Source: Actinomycetes bacterium (lineage in GTDB: Bacteria > Actinomycetota > Acidimicrobiia > Acidimicrobiales > UBA8190). From it: 19,826 nt of DNA. Under the pieces are notes generated by a model that saw nothing but the letters and a program-made list of their open reading frames with translations, made no database searches and was not told the origin of the DNA. The stretch covers positions 1-19,826 of the forward strand of contig JAJZYI010000024.1 of NCBI GenBank assembly GCA_021798135.1, read 5' to 3'. Of the stretch, positions 8,024 through 14,778 are shown in pieces. Numbering within the stretch: the stretch's first letter is position 1; each line of letters begins with the position of its first letter. Position numbers and translations under genes: made by a program.

Positions 8024-9316
8024 TCAGGTCCCGGAGGGGGCGGGGATGAGGACCTTGCCGGTCGTCGGGCTGATGTCCGGGCCGCAGGTGAAGGGGCCGT
8101 CGTTCGCCCCCGGGCCCGGGGTCCAGGCGCCGTTCTTGTAGACGAGCCCGACGGTGCAGGGGTTGGGGTGGCTACCGAGCGTCCAGTTCATCGGACCCTG
8201 CAGGCCGTCGAAGGTGAAGTTCGTCTGCTTGGACAGCCAGCTCATGATGCCCGTGCGCGTGGCGCCACCGTTCTTGAGGGCAGCGGCGAACTCCACGCCC
8301 GCAGCCCACCCGCTCACGGCGGTGATGGAGTTGGCGAACTTCGGCGCGTAGGTCTGCATCGCCTTCCGGAAGGTCGCCATCGCCGCCGACTGCGTGTCGG
8401 GCAGCAGGCCGAACGACGACGTCAGGATCCGGCCGCTGAGCCCGCTCACCGACGCCAGGCCCGTCAGCAGCCCCGAGGGCTGGGTCGGGATGTAGTAGCC
8501 CTTGTAGCCCAGCTCCTGGCCCGCCTTGACGGCGGCGATGATGCCGCTACCGCCGCTCGAGAAGTAGATGCCGTTGGCACCGGAGGCCATCGCCTGCTGC
8601 ATGGGGCCCGTGTAGTCGACCTGCGTGGTCGACACGGTGATGATCTGGGGCACGACCTGGATGCCGACGTACTTGGCCGCCGCCTGGCGGCACTTGGCGT
8701 CCTGCACCGCGGACGGGAAGTTCTGGGCGACGAAGACCATCTTGGTGACGCCGGCCGCCTTGGCCAGCTGGTTCGACCACAGGCCGCAGTACGGCAGGTT
8801 CGGGCCCTCCAGGCTCACGAACATGTTGGTGGCCGGCTTGTGCCAGGCGCTGCTCGCCGCCCAACCGCCGACCACCGGCACTCCGGCAGACTGCAGGTAC
8901 TTCTGGCTCGCAGCGTCGGCCAGCGACGCCTCACCCACGATGGCGAGGGCGTTGTCCTGCTCCACCAGCGTGCGGGCGTCCGATGCGTTCTGGCTCGGGT
9001 TCGCCCCGTCGTCGAAGCTCACGAACTTCACGTGGTGGCCGTCGACGCCGCCGTTGGCGTTCGCGTACGAGAAGTACGCGGCCACGCCGGCCTCGAACCC
9101 GTTGAACGTCCCGCCGGCGTTGGTGAGCGACGAGATGTTGCCCACCGTGATCGGCGCGCCCGAGGGCGCGCCCGATGCCGCGCCGCCGCTGCTCGCCTTG
9201 GCTGCGGCGCTGCCGCTGCTGGAGCTGCTCGAGCACGCCGCGAGGGACAGGCCGACGGCAGCTGTGGCCACTGCGGTCGCCACCCAGTGGCGAGTCTTCC
9301 GTGGTCTGGCGTTCAT
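8024..9316 (-). CDS. ABC transporter substrate-binding lipoprotein (LivK / Peripla_BP_6 type)
   Basis: A 430-residue secreted, lipid-anchored receptor that delivers substrate to the fused permease. Residues 1-27 form a signal peptide: basic RPRKTRH, a hydrophobic Ala/Val stretch, then lipobox LAAC with Cys28 as the lipidated residue. A Ser/Gly/Ala-rich tether covers about 29-52. The mature fold starts near ITVGNISSLT and has typical type-I periplasmic-binding features: GFEAGVAAYFSYANANGGVDGHHV, the DDGANPSQNASDARTLVEQDN region, and GANGIYFSSGGSG. The family binds amino acids, amides, urea and aromatic acids, so the ligand is open. The ATG at 9316 has GAAGGAG about 10 nt upstream. It is the first gene after the promoter at 9559-9587, with a leader of about 235 nt that contains operator-like sequence. 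Confidence 0.93.
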   Translation of the reverse strand: MNARPRKTRHWVATAVATAAVGLSLAACSSSSSSGSAAAKASSGGAASGAPSGAPITVGNISSLTNAGGTFNGFEAGVAAYFSYANANGGVDGHHVKFVSFDDGANPSQNASDARTLVEQDNALAIVGEASLADAASQKYLQSAGVPVVGGWAASSAWHKPATNMFVSLEGPNLPYCGLWSNQLAKAAGVTKMVFVAQNFPSAVQDAKCRQAAAKYVGIQVVPQIITVSTTQVDYTGPMQQAMASGANGIYFSSGGSGIIAAVKAGQELGYKGYYIPTQPSGLLTGLASVSGLSGRILTSSFGLLPDTQSAAMATFRKAMQTYAPKFANSITAVSGWAAGVEFAAALKNGGATRTGIMSWLSKQTNFTFDGLQGPMNWTLGSHPNPCTVGLVYKNGAWTPGPGANDGPFTCGPDISPTTGKVLIPAPSGT

Positions 9317-9531
9317 TGCTGATGTGCTCCTTCAGATGGCATGGATGGGTGACGGGAGTGGCGGCCGTCGCCGCCGCCCGCCGCAGCCGCGCCCGCCCGG
9401 AGGTGGCGCTGGCACCCGGTGCGACCCGGCACGCCCGCCGCTTGCCCCGCCCGGACGGCCGGCTGGCCGGCGCCGCGATCGGGGGCGGTGGAGGTGCCCG
9501 GGGGGCCCGCACACTGGCGAGCCCTAGCAAT

Positions 9532-9551
9532 CAAATGTTCGTTTGAACGAA
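9532..9551. promoter_or_regulatory. Operator-like inverted repeat at the transcription start (TetR-type candidate)
   Basis: CAAATGTTCGTTTG (9532-9545) is shared at 12 of 14 positions with the site at 14760-14773. Here it runs into a perfect 14-bp palindrome, TTCGTTTGAACGAA (9538-9551). The site sits at about +1 to +20, where a bound repressor would block transcription. TetR-family assignment is inference from size and symmetry. Confidence 0.6.
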
Positions 9552-9558
9552 TGGGGGC

Positions 9559-9587
9559 ATGCTAAGCCCGGCCGCTTGTGGAGTCAA
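9559..9587 (-). promoter_or_regulatory. SigA-type promoter of the transporter/M24 operon
   Basis: Read on the minus strand, TTGACT (9582-9587) and TAGCAT (9559-9564) are separated by exactly 17 nt, close to the primary-sigma consensus. The predicted start falls near 9551-9552, about 235 nt upstream of the binding-protein ATG. An AT-rich palindrome lies 19 nt upstream of the -35 box. Confidence 0.68.
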
Positions 9588-9606
9588 TGGTCAGAGCTTC
9601 GGTCCT

Positions 9607-9616
9607 GGAAATTTCC
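9607..9616. promoter_or_regulatory. AT-rich palindrome upstream of the -35 box
   Basis: GGAAATTTCC is a perfect 10-bp palindrome in a very GC-rich setting, located 19 nt upstream of the -35 element. It could be an activator site or an UP-like element. This is speculative. Confidence 0.3.
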
Positions 9617-9720
9617 TGAAAACCGGTGCAGCACGTCGCTGACATGTCATCTATGGGCGCGCGCCTCCACCCGGTTGCACCCGGCACGCAGCGACGGACC
9701 GCCCGCGCGTGACGCGCCGG

Positions 9721-10506
9721 TCAGCGAGCCGGGTCGACGGCTCCGGCTCGGCCCAGCTCCTCCTCGATCTCGGCAGCGAAGTCCCAGGTCGCCAGGTACG
9801 AACCCACCTGGTTGCAGAACCGGGCGGCGTCGGCCCCGTCCGCCACCTGGTGGTCGTAGGTCAGGCACAGCACGGTCGACCACCTCGGCACGAAGCCGCC
9901 GCCCGCCTCGCCGCCTTGGGTGTCGTCCCACCACGGTTCGCGGCGCACCATTGGCACGGCCATGATGGCCACTTCCGGCCAATTGAGTATCGGCGTGTCG
10001 AACGAGCTCCCGCGGGATCCCGTGTTCGACAGGGTGAAGGTGCCGCCGGTGACGTCCTCGATCCGCGCCTTGCCGGCCCGGACCTTCTCCGCCAGGGCCG
10101 CGACGGCGCCGGCCAGCGCGACCGTCCCGAGCGCACCCGCGTCCTTGACGTTCGCCACCACCAGCCCTTCGGGGGTGTCGACGGCGATGCCCAGGTTCAC
10201 CCGCTCGTGCTCCACCCTGGCGCCGGCATCGGGGTCGAAGGTGGAGTTGAACAGCGGCATGTCGGCGAGCGCGAGGCACGTGGCGCGCGCCACGAAGGCG
10301 AGCGGCGACAGGCTGGCGCCCGTCGCCGCCCGCACCCGGTCGGCCACGGCGCTGCGCACGGCCATGGCGTGGTCGAGGTGCACGCGCACGCCGCAGGTGA
10401 GCTGGGCCGAGGCCGCCAGGCTGGCACGCATGTGCCGGGCGATGGCGGAGCGGCGACGGGACAGCGGGACCGCGTGCAGGCCGGTGGCGACGTCGTCGGT
10501 CACCAC
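9721..10506 (-). CDS. 2-oxoacid dehydrogenase E2 acyltransferase, catalytic domain only
   Basis: A 261-residue protein that is just the trimer-forming acyltransferase core of E2. It would move the acyl group from lipoyl-lysine to CoA. It begins near the usual catalytic-domain start (residues 12-26, with SRRRSAIARHM), includes GGTFTLSNTGSRG (154-166), and ends with the active-site motif YDHQVADG (217-224) carrying His219 and Asp223. Both the lipoyl domain and the E1/E3-binding (PSBD) domain that normally precede it are missing. A lipoyl protein is encoded separately at 11658-11897, with an SDR gene in between. The start is one of two tandem GTG codons (10506 or 10503) after a G-rich but weak ribosome site. 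The upstream spacer is low complexity with no PSBD motif visible. It is the last gene of its operon. Confidence 0.88.
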   Translation of the reverse strand: MVTDDVATGLHAVPLSRRRSAIARHMRASLAASAQLTCGVRVHLDHAMAVRSAVADRVRAATGASLSPLAFVARATCLALADMPLFNSTFDPDAGARVEHERVNLGIAVDTPEGLVVANVKDAGALGTVALAGAVAALAEKVRAGKARIEDVTGGTFTLSNTGSRGSSFDTPILNWPEVAIMAVPMVRREPWWDDTQGGEAGGGFVPRWSTVLCLTYDHQVADGADAARFCNQVGSYLATWDFAAEIEEELGRAGAVDPAR

Positions 10507-10644
10507 GCCCCCCGCCCCCCGGCCCGAGCGGCGGCGCGGACTCCTGCCCGCAGCCCGGTCCGGGCCCTGGCTCCGGTCCCGGTCCTCGCTCGGGTACGGC
10601 TCCCGGTCCCGGTCGTCATGGTCGCGCCCATCGCTCTGCCACCG

Positions 10645-11475
10645 TCAGACCTGGGTGAAGCCACCGTCGACGGGGATCACCGCCGCGGTGACGAAGCGCG
10701 ACTCGTCCGACGCCAGCCACAGCACGGCCTGCGACACGTCCTGCGGCTCGATGTGGGCGATGGGCAGCATGTGGTGCTGCATCAGGAGGGGCCTCGCGTC
10801 CTCGAACGTCGGGTTCTCCATGTCGGGGTTGAAGGCCCGGTACAGGGTGTCGTGCATGATCATGGTGGTGTTCACGCCTGTCGGGGCGATCACGTTGCAG
10901 CGGATGCTGGCCGGCCCGAGCTCGATGGCCAGGGTGCGAGCCAGGCCGATCACGCCGTGCTTGCTGGCCCCGTAGTGGGCGGTCAGCCCGGCCGCCTGCA
11001 GCCCCGTCGTCGACGAGGTGAAGATCAGCGACCCGGGCCTGCCCGCCGCCACCAACCGGCTGGCCACGGCCTTGGCCCCGTGCCACGCGCCCATCAGGTT
11101 GACCTCGAGCATGGTGCGCCAGCCGTCGTCGGTGATCTCGAGCGCCGGCGTCATGGCGAAGATCCCCGCGTTCATGACGCCGACGTCGACCGCCCCGAAC
11201 GCCTCCTCGCCGGCGGCGACGGCGTCGACCAGGGCGTCGTAGTCGCGGACGTCCGCCTCGCGGGTGACGATCCTGCCGCCGGCCGCCTCGACCAGGCGCG
11301 CCGTCTCCTTCAGGTCGTCGGGCGTGGACGTCTCGTAGGGCAGGCCCCCGATGGGCCGGCAGACGTCCACGGCCACGACCGCTGCGCCCTCCGACGCAAG
11401 CCTGAGCGCGTGCGAGCGCCCCTGCCCACGCGCCGCGCCGGTGACCAGCGCCACCTTCCCGTCAACTCGCCCCAT
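10645..11475 (-). CDS. Mycofactocin-coupled type SDR oxidoreductase
   Basis: A complete 276-residue SDR. TGAARGQG is at 12-19 followed by RSHAL, Asp37 ends beta-2 (VAVDV), and a subfamily-type insertion (about 40-66, with PYETSTPDDLKETARLVE) follows. NAG is at 102-104, Asn126 is present, and the catalytic residues Ser155, Tyr168 and Lys172 (YGASK) are intact. The C-terminus (AVLWLASDESRFVTAAVIPVDGG) is typical. This pattern matches the family whose NAD is non-exchangeable and is recycled via mycofactocin (established for the family; substrate here unknown). ATG 11475 has GAGGAGG upstream. The gene is inserted between the lipoyl-carrier and E2-core genes, which suggests it makes or uses the dehydrogenase substrate, for example an alcohol-to-ketone step. 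No mycofactocin biosynthesis genes are in the window. Confidence 0.9.
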   Translation of the reverse strand: MGRVDGKVALVTGAARGQGRSHALRLASEGAAVVAVDVCRPIGGLPYETSTPDDLKETARLVEAAGGRIVTREADVRDYDALVDAVAAGEEAFGAVDVGVMNAGIFAMTPALEITDDGWRTMLEVNLMGAWHGAKAVASRLVAAGRPGSLIFTSSTTGLQAAGLTAHYGASKHGVIGLARTLAIELGPASIRCNVIAPTGVNTTMIMHDTLYRAFNPDMENPTFEDARPLLMQHHMLPIAHIEPQDVSQAVLWLASDESRFVTAAVIPVDGGFTQV

Positions 11476-11492
11476 CCTCGGTTCCTCCTCGT

Positions 11493-11550
11493 CTCGTCCT
11501 GTGCCGGCCTGTGCTGCTCGTCCTGTGCCGGCCTGTGCTGCTCGTCCTGT
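11493..11550. repeat. 24-bp tandem repeat, 2.4 copies
   Basis: Perfect copies at 11493-11516 and 11517-11540 begin CTCGTCCTGTGCC, followed by the first 10 bases of a third copy. The repeat lies 18 nt upstream of the SDR start codon, touching its ribosome-binding region. In the lipoyl gene's frame past its stop, each unit reads as an eight-residue QDEQHRPA-type repeat. Confidence 0.8.
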
Positions 11551-11631
11551 CGTGGTGGGTGCCGCTGGCCCCGTGGTGCCGCTCGGACCCCGTTCGTGCG
11601 GCCGGCCGGTCCCGGGCCTCCCCGGGCCCGC

Positions 11632-11655
11632 GGCTCCGGCTCCGGCTCCGGCTCC
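11632..11655. repeat. GGCTCC hexanucleotide repeat, four copies
   Basis: Four perfect tandem copies end 2 nt from the lipoyl-protein stop codon (11658-11660). On the coding strand beyond that stop, in frame, they read as alternating Pro and Glu. Confidence 0.8.
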
Positions 11656-11657
11656 GG

Positions 11658-11897
11658 TCAGCTCACCTCGAGCGTGCAGACGACGTCGCCGACGGCGGCC
11701 TCGCCACCCTCGTCGACGACCAGGCGGACCACGGTGCCCGCCTCGGGTGCCTCGATGTCGGCCGAGGACTTCTCGGTCTCGACCTCGCAGAGCGCGTCGC
11801 CCTCCTCCACCTGGTCACCGGGCTTCTTCAGCCAGCTCACGATCTTGACCTGCTCGATGGTCAGGCCCCACTTCGGTACGCGAACCTCACGCTCCAC
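11658..11897 (-). CDS. Free-standing lipoyl-domain carrier protein (separated E2 lipoyl domain)
   Basis: A 79-residue protein made of one biotinyl/lipoyl-type domain. The lipoylation site is Lys43 in the hairpin ETEKSSADIEAP, with the usual flanking acidic residue; PKWGLTIEQ (8-16) and EAGTVVRLVVDEGGEAAVGDVV (52-73) complete the barrel. It would swing acyl groups between E1 alpha/beta and the E2 core encoded at 9721-10506. ETEK in this context, with the E1 genes directly upstream, favours lipoyl over biotin (which would have MKM). The start is GTG at 11897 with GAGGGAG nine nt upstream. It follows E1 beta by 174 nt. Truncation of a longer E2 is possible, since the frame stays open past the stop, but the domain itself is complete. 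Confidence 0.9.
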   Translation of the reverse strand: MEREVRVPKWGLTIEQVKIVSWLKKPGDQVEEGDALCEVETEKSSADIEAPEAGTVVRLVVDEGGEAAVGDVVCTLEVS

Positions 11898-11963
11898 GCG
11901 CTCGTTCTCCCTCTTCCGTCAGTCGTCCTCGATCACCAACACGCACCGCGCCGAGTCCTGGCC

Positions 11964-11980
11964 GGGCAGCTGCGCTGCCC
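11964..11980. other. Small intercistronic hairpin between E1 beta and lipoyl genes
   Basis: GGGCAGC (11964-11970) and GCTGCCC (11974-11980) form a perfect 7-bp stem with a 3-nt loop. No T-run follows on the minus strand. It could tune the ratio of E1 beta to lipoyl-protein message (inference). Confidence 0.35.
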
Positions 11981-12071
11981 CGCCCGCCGGCGCCCGGTGC
12001 GCCCGCCCGTCGCGTGGCGTTCGGCCGCGTTGCCACGACCCCCGCCGCCCGCTCCCGCCCGCCTCGCTCCG

Positions 12072-13061
12072 TCAGACCGTCGCCAGCGCGCTGCGCCCGG
12101 TGGCCCGGGCAACGGCGGCGACGACCTTGTCGGCCGACAGCAGGACGTGCTGCTCGAGCGGCACGCTGAAGGGGATCGGCACGTCCGGGCGGGTGACCTT
12201 GACCGGCGCCGCCTTCAGGCTCTCGAAGCACTCCCCCGCCACCGTGGCGCAGATCTCGCTGGCCATCGAGCAGGTGGGCAGGGCGTCGTCCACCGCGACC
12301 AGCCGGCCGGTGCGGCGCACCGACGCGAAGACCGCGTCCCAGTCGAACGGCACGATCGTCTGCGGGTCGATGATCTCGATGCTCACGCCCTCCGCGGCCA
12401 GGCGCTCGGCGGCCTCCAGCACCGGCGGCAGGGCGCCACCGAAGGCGACGACCGTCACGTCATCGCCCGGCCGGCGGACCAGCGCCTGCCCGAAGGGGAT
12501 CAGCTCCTCCTCCTCGGGCACCTCCTCCTTGGTGGCGCCGAGCGACAGGTGCTCGAAGAAGACCACCGGGTCGTCGGAGCGGATCGCCGTCTTGAGCAGG
12601 CCGCGCGCCGAGCGGGGGCTGCCCGGCACGGCCACGTGGAGCCCGGCGCTGTGGGCGAACAGGGCGTGCGGGGTGTCGGCGTGCTGCGGGCCGGCGTTGA
12701 AGCCCATGCAGATCGCCGTGCGGATGACCATGGGTGCCGTCGCCTGGCCGGCCGTCATGTAGCGGGTCTTCGCCGCCTGGTTCACGATCATGTCCATGGC
12801 GATGTAGGTCATGGTGGAGAACTCGATCTCCACGATCGGGCGGGCACCGGCGATCGCCGCGCCCAGCCCGACGCCGGTCATGGCGGCCTCGGCGATCGGC
12901 GTGTTGCGGATTCGGGCGGGCCCGAACTCGTCGACCAGGCCGTTGGTCACGCCGAAGACGCCGCACTGCACGTCCTCGCCCATCAGGAACACCCGCGGGT
13001 CGCGGGCGAGCTCCTCACGCAGCGCCAGCTGCAGTGCGGCCAGGAAGGTGAGCTCTGCCAT
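12072..13061 (-). CDS. 2-oxoacid/acetoin dehydrogenase E1 component, beta subunit
   Basis: A 329-residue transketolase-like beta subunit that pairs with E1 alpha to decarboxylate a 2-oxoacid, or cleave acetoin, on thiamine diphosphate. Features include FLMGEDVQ (25-32), the ThDP-activating Glu58 in PIAEAAMTG, and the active-site His127 in GPQHADT. The C-terminal domain begins near 200 (DDVTVVAFGG) and has the region VDDALPTCSMASEI (257-270). The block MIVNQAAKTRYMTAGQ (91-106) resembles acetoin-dehydrogenase-type E1 beta more than eukaryotic pyruvate dehydrogenase, but substrate is not proven. The ATG at 13061 was chosen because GAGAGGA lies upstream and it begins exactly at the family N-terminus; an open frame extends over 150 codons further as Arg/His/Pro-rich noise. 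Confidence 0.92.
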   Translation of the reverse strand: MAELTFLAALQLALREELARDPRVFLMGEDVQCGVFGVTNGLVDEFGPARIRNTPIAEAAMTGVGLGAAIAGARPIVEIEFSTMTYIAMDMIVNQAAKTRYMTAGQATAPMVIRTAICMGFNAGPQHADTPHALFAHSAGLHVAVPGSPRSARGLLKTAIRSDDPVVFFEHLSLGATKEEVPEEEELIPFGQALVRRPGDDVTVVAFGGALPPVLEAAERLAAEGVSIEIIDPQTIVPFDWDAVFASVRRTGRLVAVDDALPTCSMASEICATVAGECFESLKAAPVKVTRPDVPIPFSVPLEQHVLLSADKVVAAVARATGRSALATV

Positions 13062-13398
13062 CGTTGGTCCGTCCTCTCTCGGTGATGCCGTCGCCGGCGG
13101 CGGGCGCCGGCCGATCTCGTGGTCCTCGTGGTGGTGGCGGTGGTGGTCGCGGCGGTGCTGGTGGGTGGCCCCTACGTGCGCTCCCCCGCACCGGGGGCGG
13201 CACGTGCCTGCCGGTGCCCAGAAGCGGCCACCGCTGTCATCGTGGTGGCCGGCGCGCCGGTGGCGGGCGCCGGGCCGGCAGCCGGCGAGCCGTGGGCGGG
13301 CACGGTGCCGGTGGCCGGCGCCGTGAGCGCAGCCCCCGGAAGCGGCGTGCCGCCGGGAGCCGCCGGACCCGTCCGGGTCGGCACGGCGCCGGCACCCG
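13062..13398. other. Low-complexity spacer between E1 alpha and E1 beta genes
   Basis: A 337-nt gap where most bacterial E1 operons have almost none. A 76-codon GTG frame (13402 down to 13172) overlaps the E1 alpha stop as GTGA and reads Ala/Pro/Thr/Gly-rich, similar in character to E2 interdomain linkers, but it has no domain. About 86% of its third positions are G or C, by my count. I do not call it a gene. No terminator or promoter is clear. Confidence 0.5.
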
Positions 13399-14364
13399 TC
13401 ACGCGAACAGGTACTCCAGCGCCTGCTCGGGTGCCGGCAGCGGCGACGCCAGCGCGAACTCGACGGCGTCGTCGACCTCGGCCCGGACGGCCTTGTCGAT
13501 GCCGTCCAGCTCGTCGGCGCCGATCCCGGCACCCAGGCACACCTCGCGGTGCAGCTTGATGGGGTCGCGCTCGGCCCGCATCTGCTTCACCTCCGCCGCC
13601 TCCCGGTACCGGTAGGTGCCGATGAGGGCGTCCTCGCCGTAGACGTGACCGTGCCAGCGGTACGTGCTGGCCTCGATCAGGGTCGGCCCGGCACCGCTGC
13701 GGGCCCGCTCGACGGCCGTCGCGGCCGCCTCGTAGACGTCGCCCACCACCTGGCCGTCCACCAGCACGCCGGGGATGCCGTACGCCTCGGACCGCCGCCA
13801 GATCTCGCCGGCCACCGTGTCCTTGGCCGCCGAGTACTCCGCGTAGTGGTTGTTCTCGCAGACGAAGATCATCGGCAGCTTCCAGTTGGCCGCGATGTTC
13901 ATCGTCTCGGCGAACGTGCCCTCGCTCGTCGCCCCGTCCCCGAAGAACGTGACGCTCACCCTGCCGTTCCCCTCCAGCAGGTCGGCGAGCGCCGCCCCGG
14001 CGATGATGGGGATGCCCGCCCCGACGATGCCGTTGGCGCCGACCACGCCGACCGCCGAGTCCACGATGTGCAGCTCGCCGCTCATCCCGCGGCAGTAGCC
14101 GTCGACCTTGCCGAGGATCTCGGCCATCATCGGCCGCGGGTTCGCCCCCTTGGCCAGGATGTGCCCGTGACCCCGGTGGGTGGCGCCGATCCGGTCGGTC
14201 GACTGCAGCGCCGTGCACACGCCCACCGGCACGGCCTCCTGCCCCTGGCAGGAGTGGGTGAAGCCGGGGACCCGACCGTCCTGGAAGAGCCTGATCATCG
14301 CCTGCTCGAACTGGTTGATCAAGACCATCTTCCGGTAGGTCTCGAGCATCAGCGCCTCGTCCAT
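13399..14364 (-). CDS. 2-oxoacid/acetoin dehydrogenase E1 component, alpha subunit
   Basis: A 321-residue ThDP-binding alpha subunit. The cofactor motif runs from GDGATSEG (142-149) to NN (171-172). HRGHGHILAKG (63-73) and GVVGANGIVGAG (106-117) are typical of the acetoin dehydrogenase/short bacterial PDH alpha group. The phosphorylation-loop region has conserved histidines in YRWHGHVYGED (235-245). It would form an alpha2beta2 enzyme with the product of 12072-13061 and acylate the separate lipoyl protein. ATG 14364 has GAGGAAAGG upstream. It is the first gene after the promoter at 14779-14807, behind an unusually long leader. No E3 gene is nearby, so a shared chromosomal E3 is presumably used. 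Whether the substrate is acetoin, pyruvate or a branched-chain oxoacid is unresolved. Confidence 0.93.
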   Translation of the reverse strand: MDEALMLETYRKMVLINQFEQAMIRLFQDGRVPGFTHSCQGQEAVPVGVCTALQSTDRIGATHRGHGHILAKGANPRPMMAEILGKVDGYCRGMSGELHIVDSAVGVVGANGIVGAGIPIIAGAALADLLEGNGRVSVTFFGDGATSEGTFAETMNIAANWKLPMIFVCENNHYAEYSAAKDTVAGEIWRRSEAYGIPGVLVDGQVVGDVYEAAATAVERARSGAGPTLIEASTYRWHGHVYGEDALIGTYRYREAAEVKQMRAERDPIKLHREVCLGAGIGADELDGIDKAVRAEVDDAVEFALASPLPAPEQALEYLFA

Positions 14365-14561
14365 CTGCTGGCTTGCCTTTCCTCGTCGGATCGCCGGCCG
14401 CCGCTGGTCGTCGCGGCCGGGTCGCTGGCGAGGCGCCGTCGACGCGGCATCGGCCCCGGAGGCGGCCGGTGGCCGCGTCTCCGGCGTCCACCCGGGCGCG
14501 CACGCGCCGGGAGGACGTCTCGGGAGGGGGCGCGCATCGACGATGCGGCGGCGACGGCTCC

Positions 14562-14669
14562 GTCATGGTGCGGCGCCTAGCGGCGCGCCATGACGAGGCC
14601 GGCACGGGCGGCTGTCCGCCCGTGTGCCGCGAGCCTCGGGGCTCGCAGCACACTCTCACGTGTCGTGAG
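14562..14669 (-). promoter_or_regulatory. Cluster of four stem-loops in the E1 alpha leader
   Basis: Consecutive inverted repeats: GTCATGG/CCATGAC (14562-14568 with 14588-14594); CACGGGCGG/CCGCCCGTG (14603-14611 with 14616-14624, loop CTGT); GCGAGCC/GGCTCGC (14629-14635 with 14640-14646, loop TCGG); CTCACG/CGTGAG (14655-14660 with 14664-14669, loop TGT). They lie between the promoter and the E1 alpha start. The density suggests a structured RNA or attenuator; no known riboswitch class is recognised. Confidence 0.45.
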
Positions 14670-14759
14670 CGGGTTCCCCCCCCTGGGGAGCTGACGCTTG
14701 GTAGTCGGTGCCTCTTGTCTGGTGGTCTGGCTCCACGACGGCCGGCTCCCTGTAGGAAC

Positions 14760-14773
14760 CAACCGTTCGTTTG
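14760..14773. promoter_or_regulatory. Operator-like site shared with the transporter promoter
   Basis: CAACCGTTCGTTTG matches CAAATGTTCGTTTG at 9532-9545 in 12 of 14 positions, and each is palindromic at 10 of 14. It lies 5 nt downstream of the -10 hexamer, overlapping the expected start. A TetR-like repressor common to both operons is the simplest reading (inference). Confidence 0.6.
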
Positions 14774-14778
14774 ACGGC

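Larger units (their letters stand above)
9317..9720. other. Intergenic regulatory region: E2 operon end, promoter, operator and leader
   Basis: The 404-nt gap holds, in transcription order, the end of the dehydrogenase operon, two short palindromes (TGACATGTCA at 9640-9649 and GGAAATTTCC at 9607-9616), a promoter (9559-9587), an operator-like site (9532-9551), and a GC-rich leader of about 235 nt. No clear intrinsic terminator follows the E2 gene. A 9-codon ORF (MPSEGAHQQ, 9313-9342) overlaps the binding-protein start in ATGA fashion; it has no ribosome site of its own. Confidence 0.65.

Noticed and set aside
11493..11550. Repeats considered as a CRISPR array
   Set aside because: The 24-bp units are directly adjacent with no spacers, and no cas genes are present.
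11919..12071. Frame after the E1 beta stop ending in a plausible-looking tail (VLVIEDD, then stop)
   Set aside because: It is simply the in-frame continuation past the E1 beta TGA; there is no start codon with a ribosome site and no domain.
13062..13532. N-terminal extension of E1 beta by over 150 codons
   Set aside because: The open frame overlaps the E1 alpha gene and reads as Arg/His-rich noise; ATG 13061 matches the family start.
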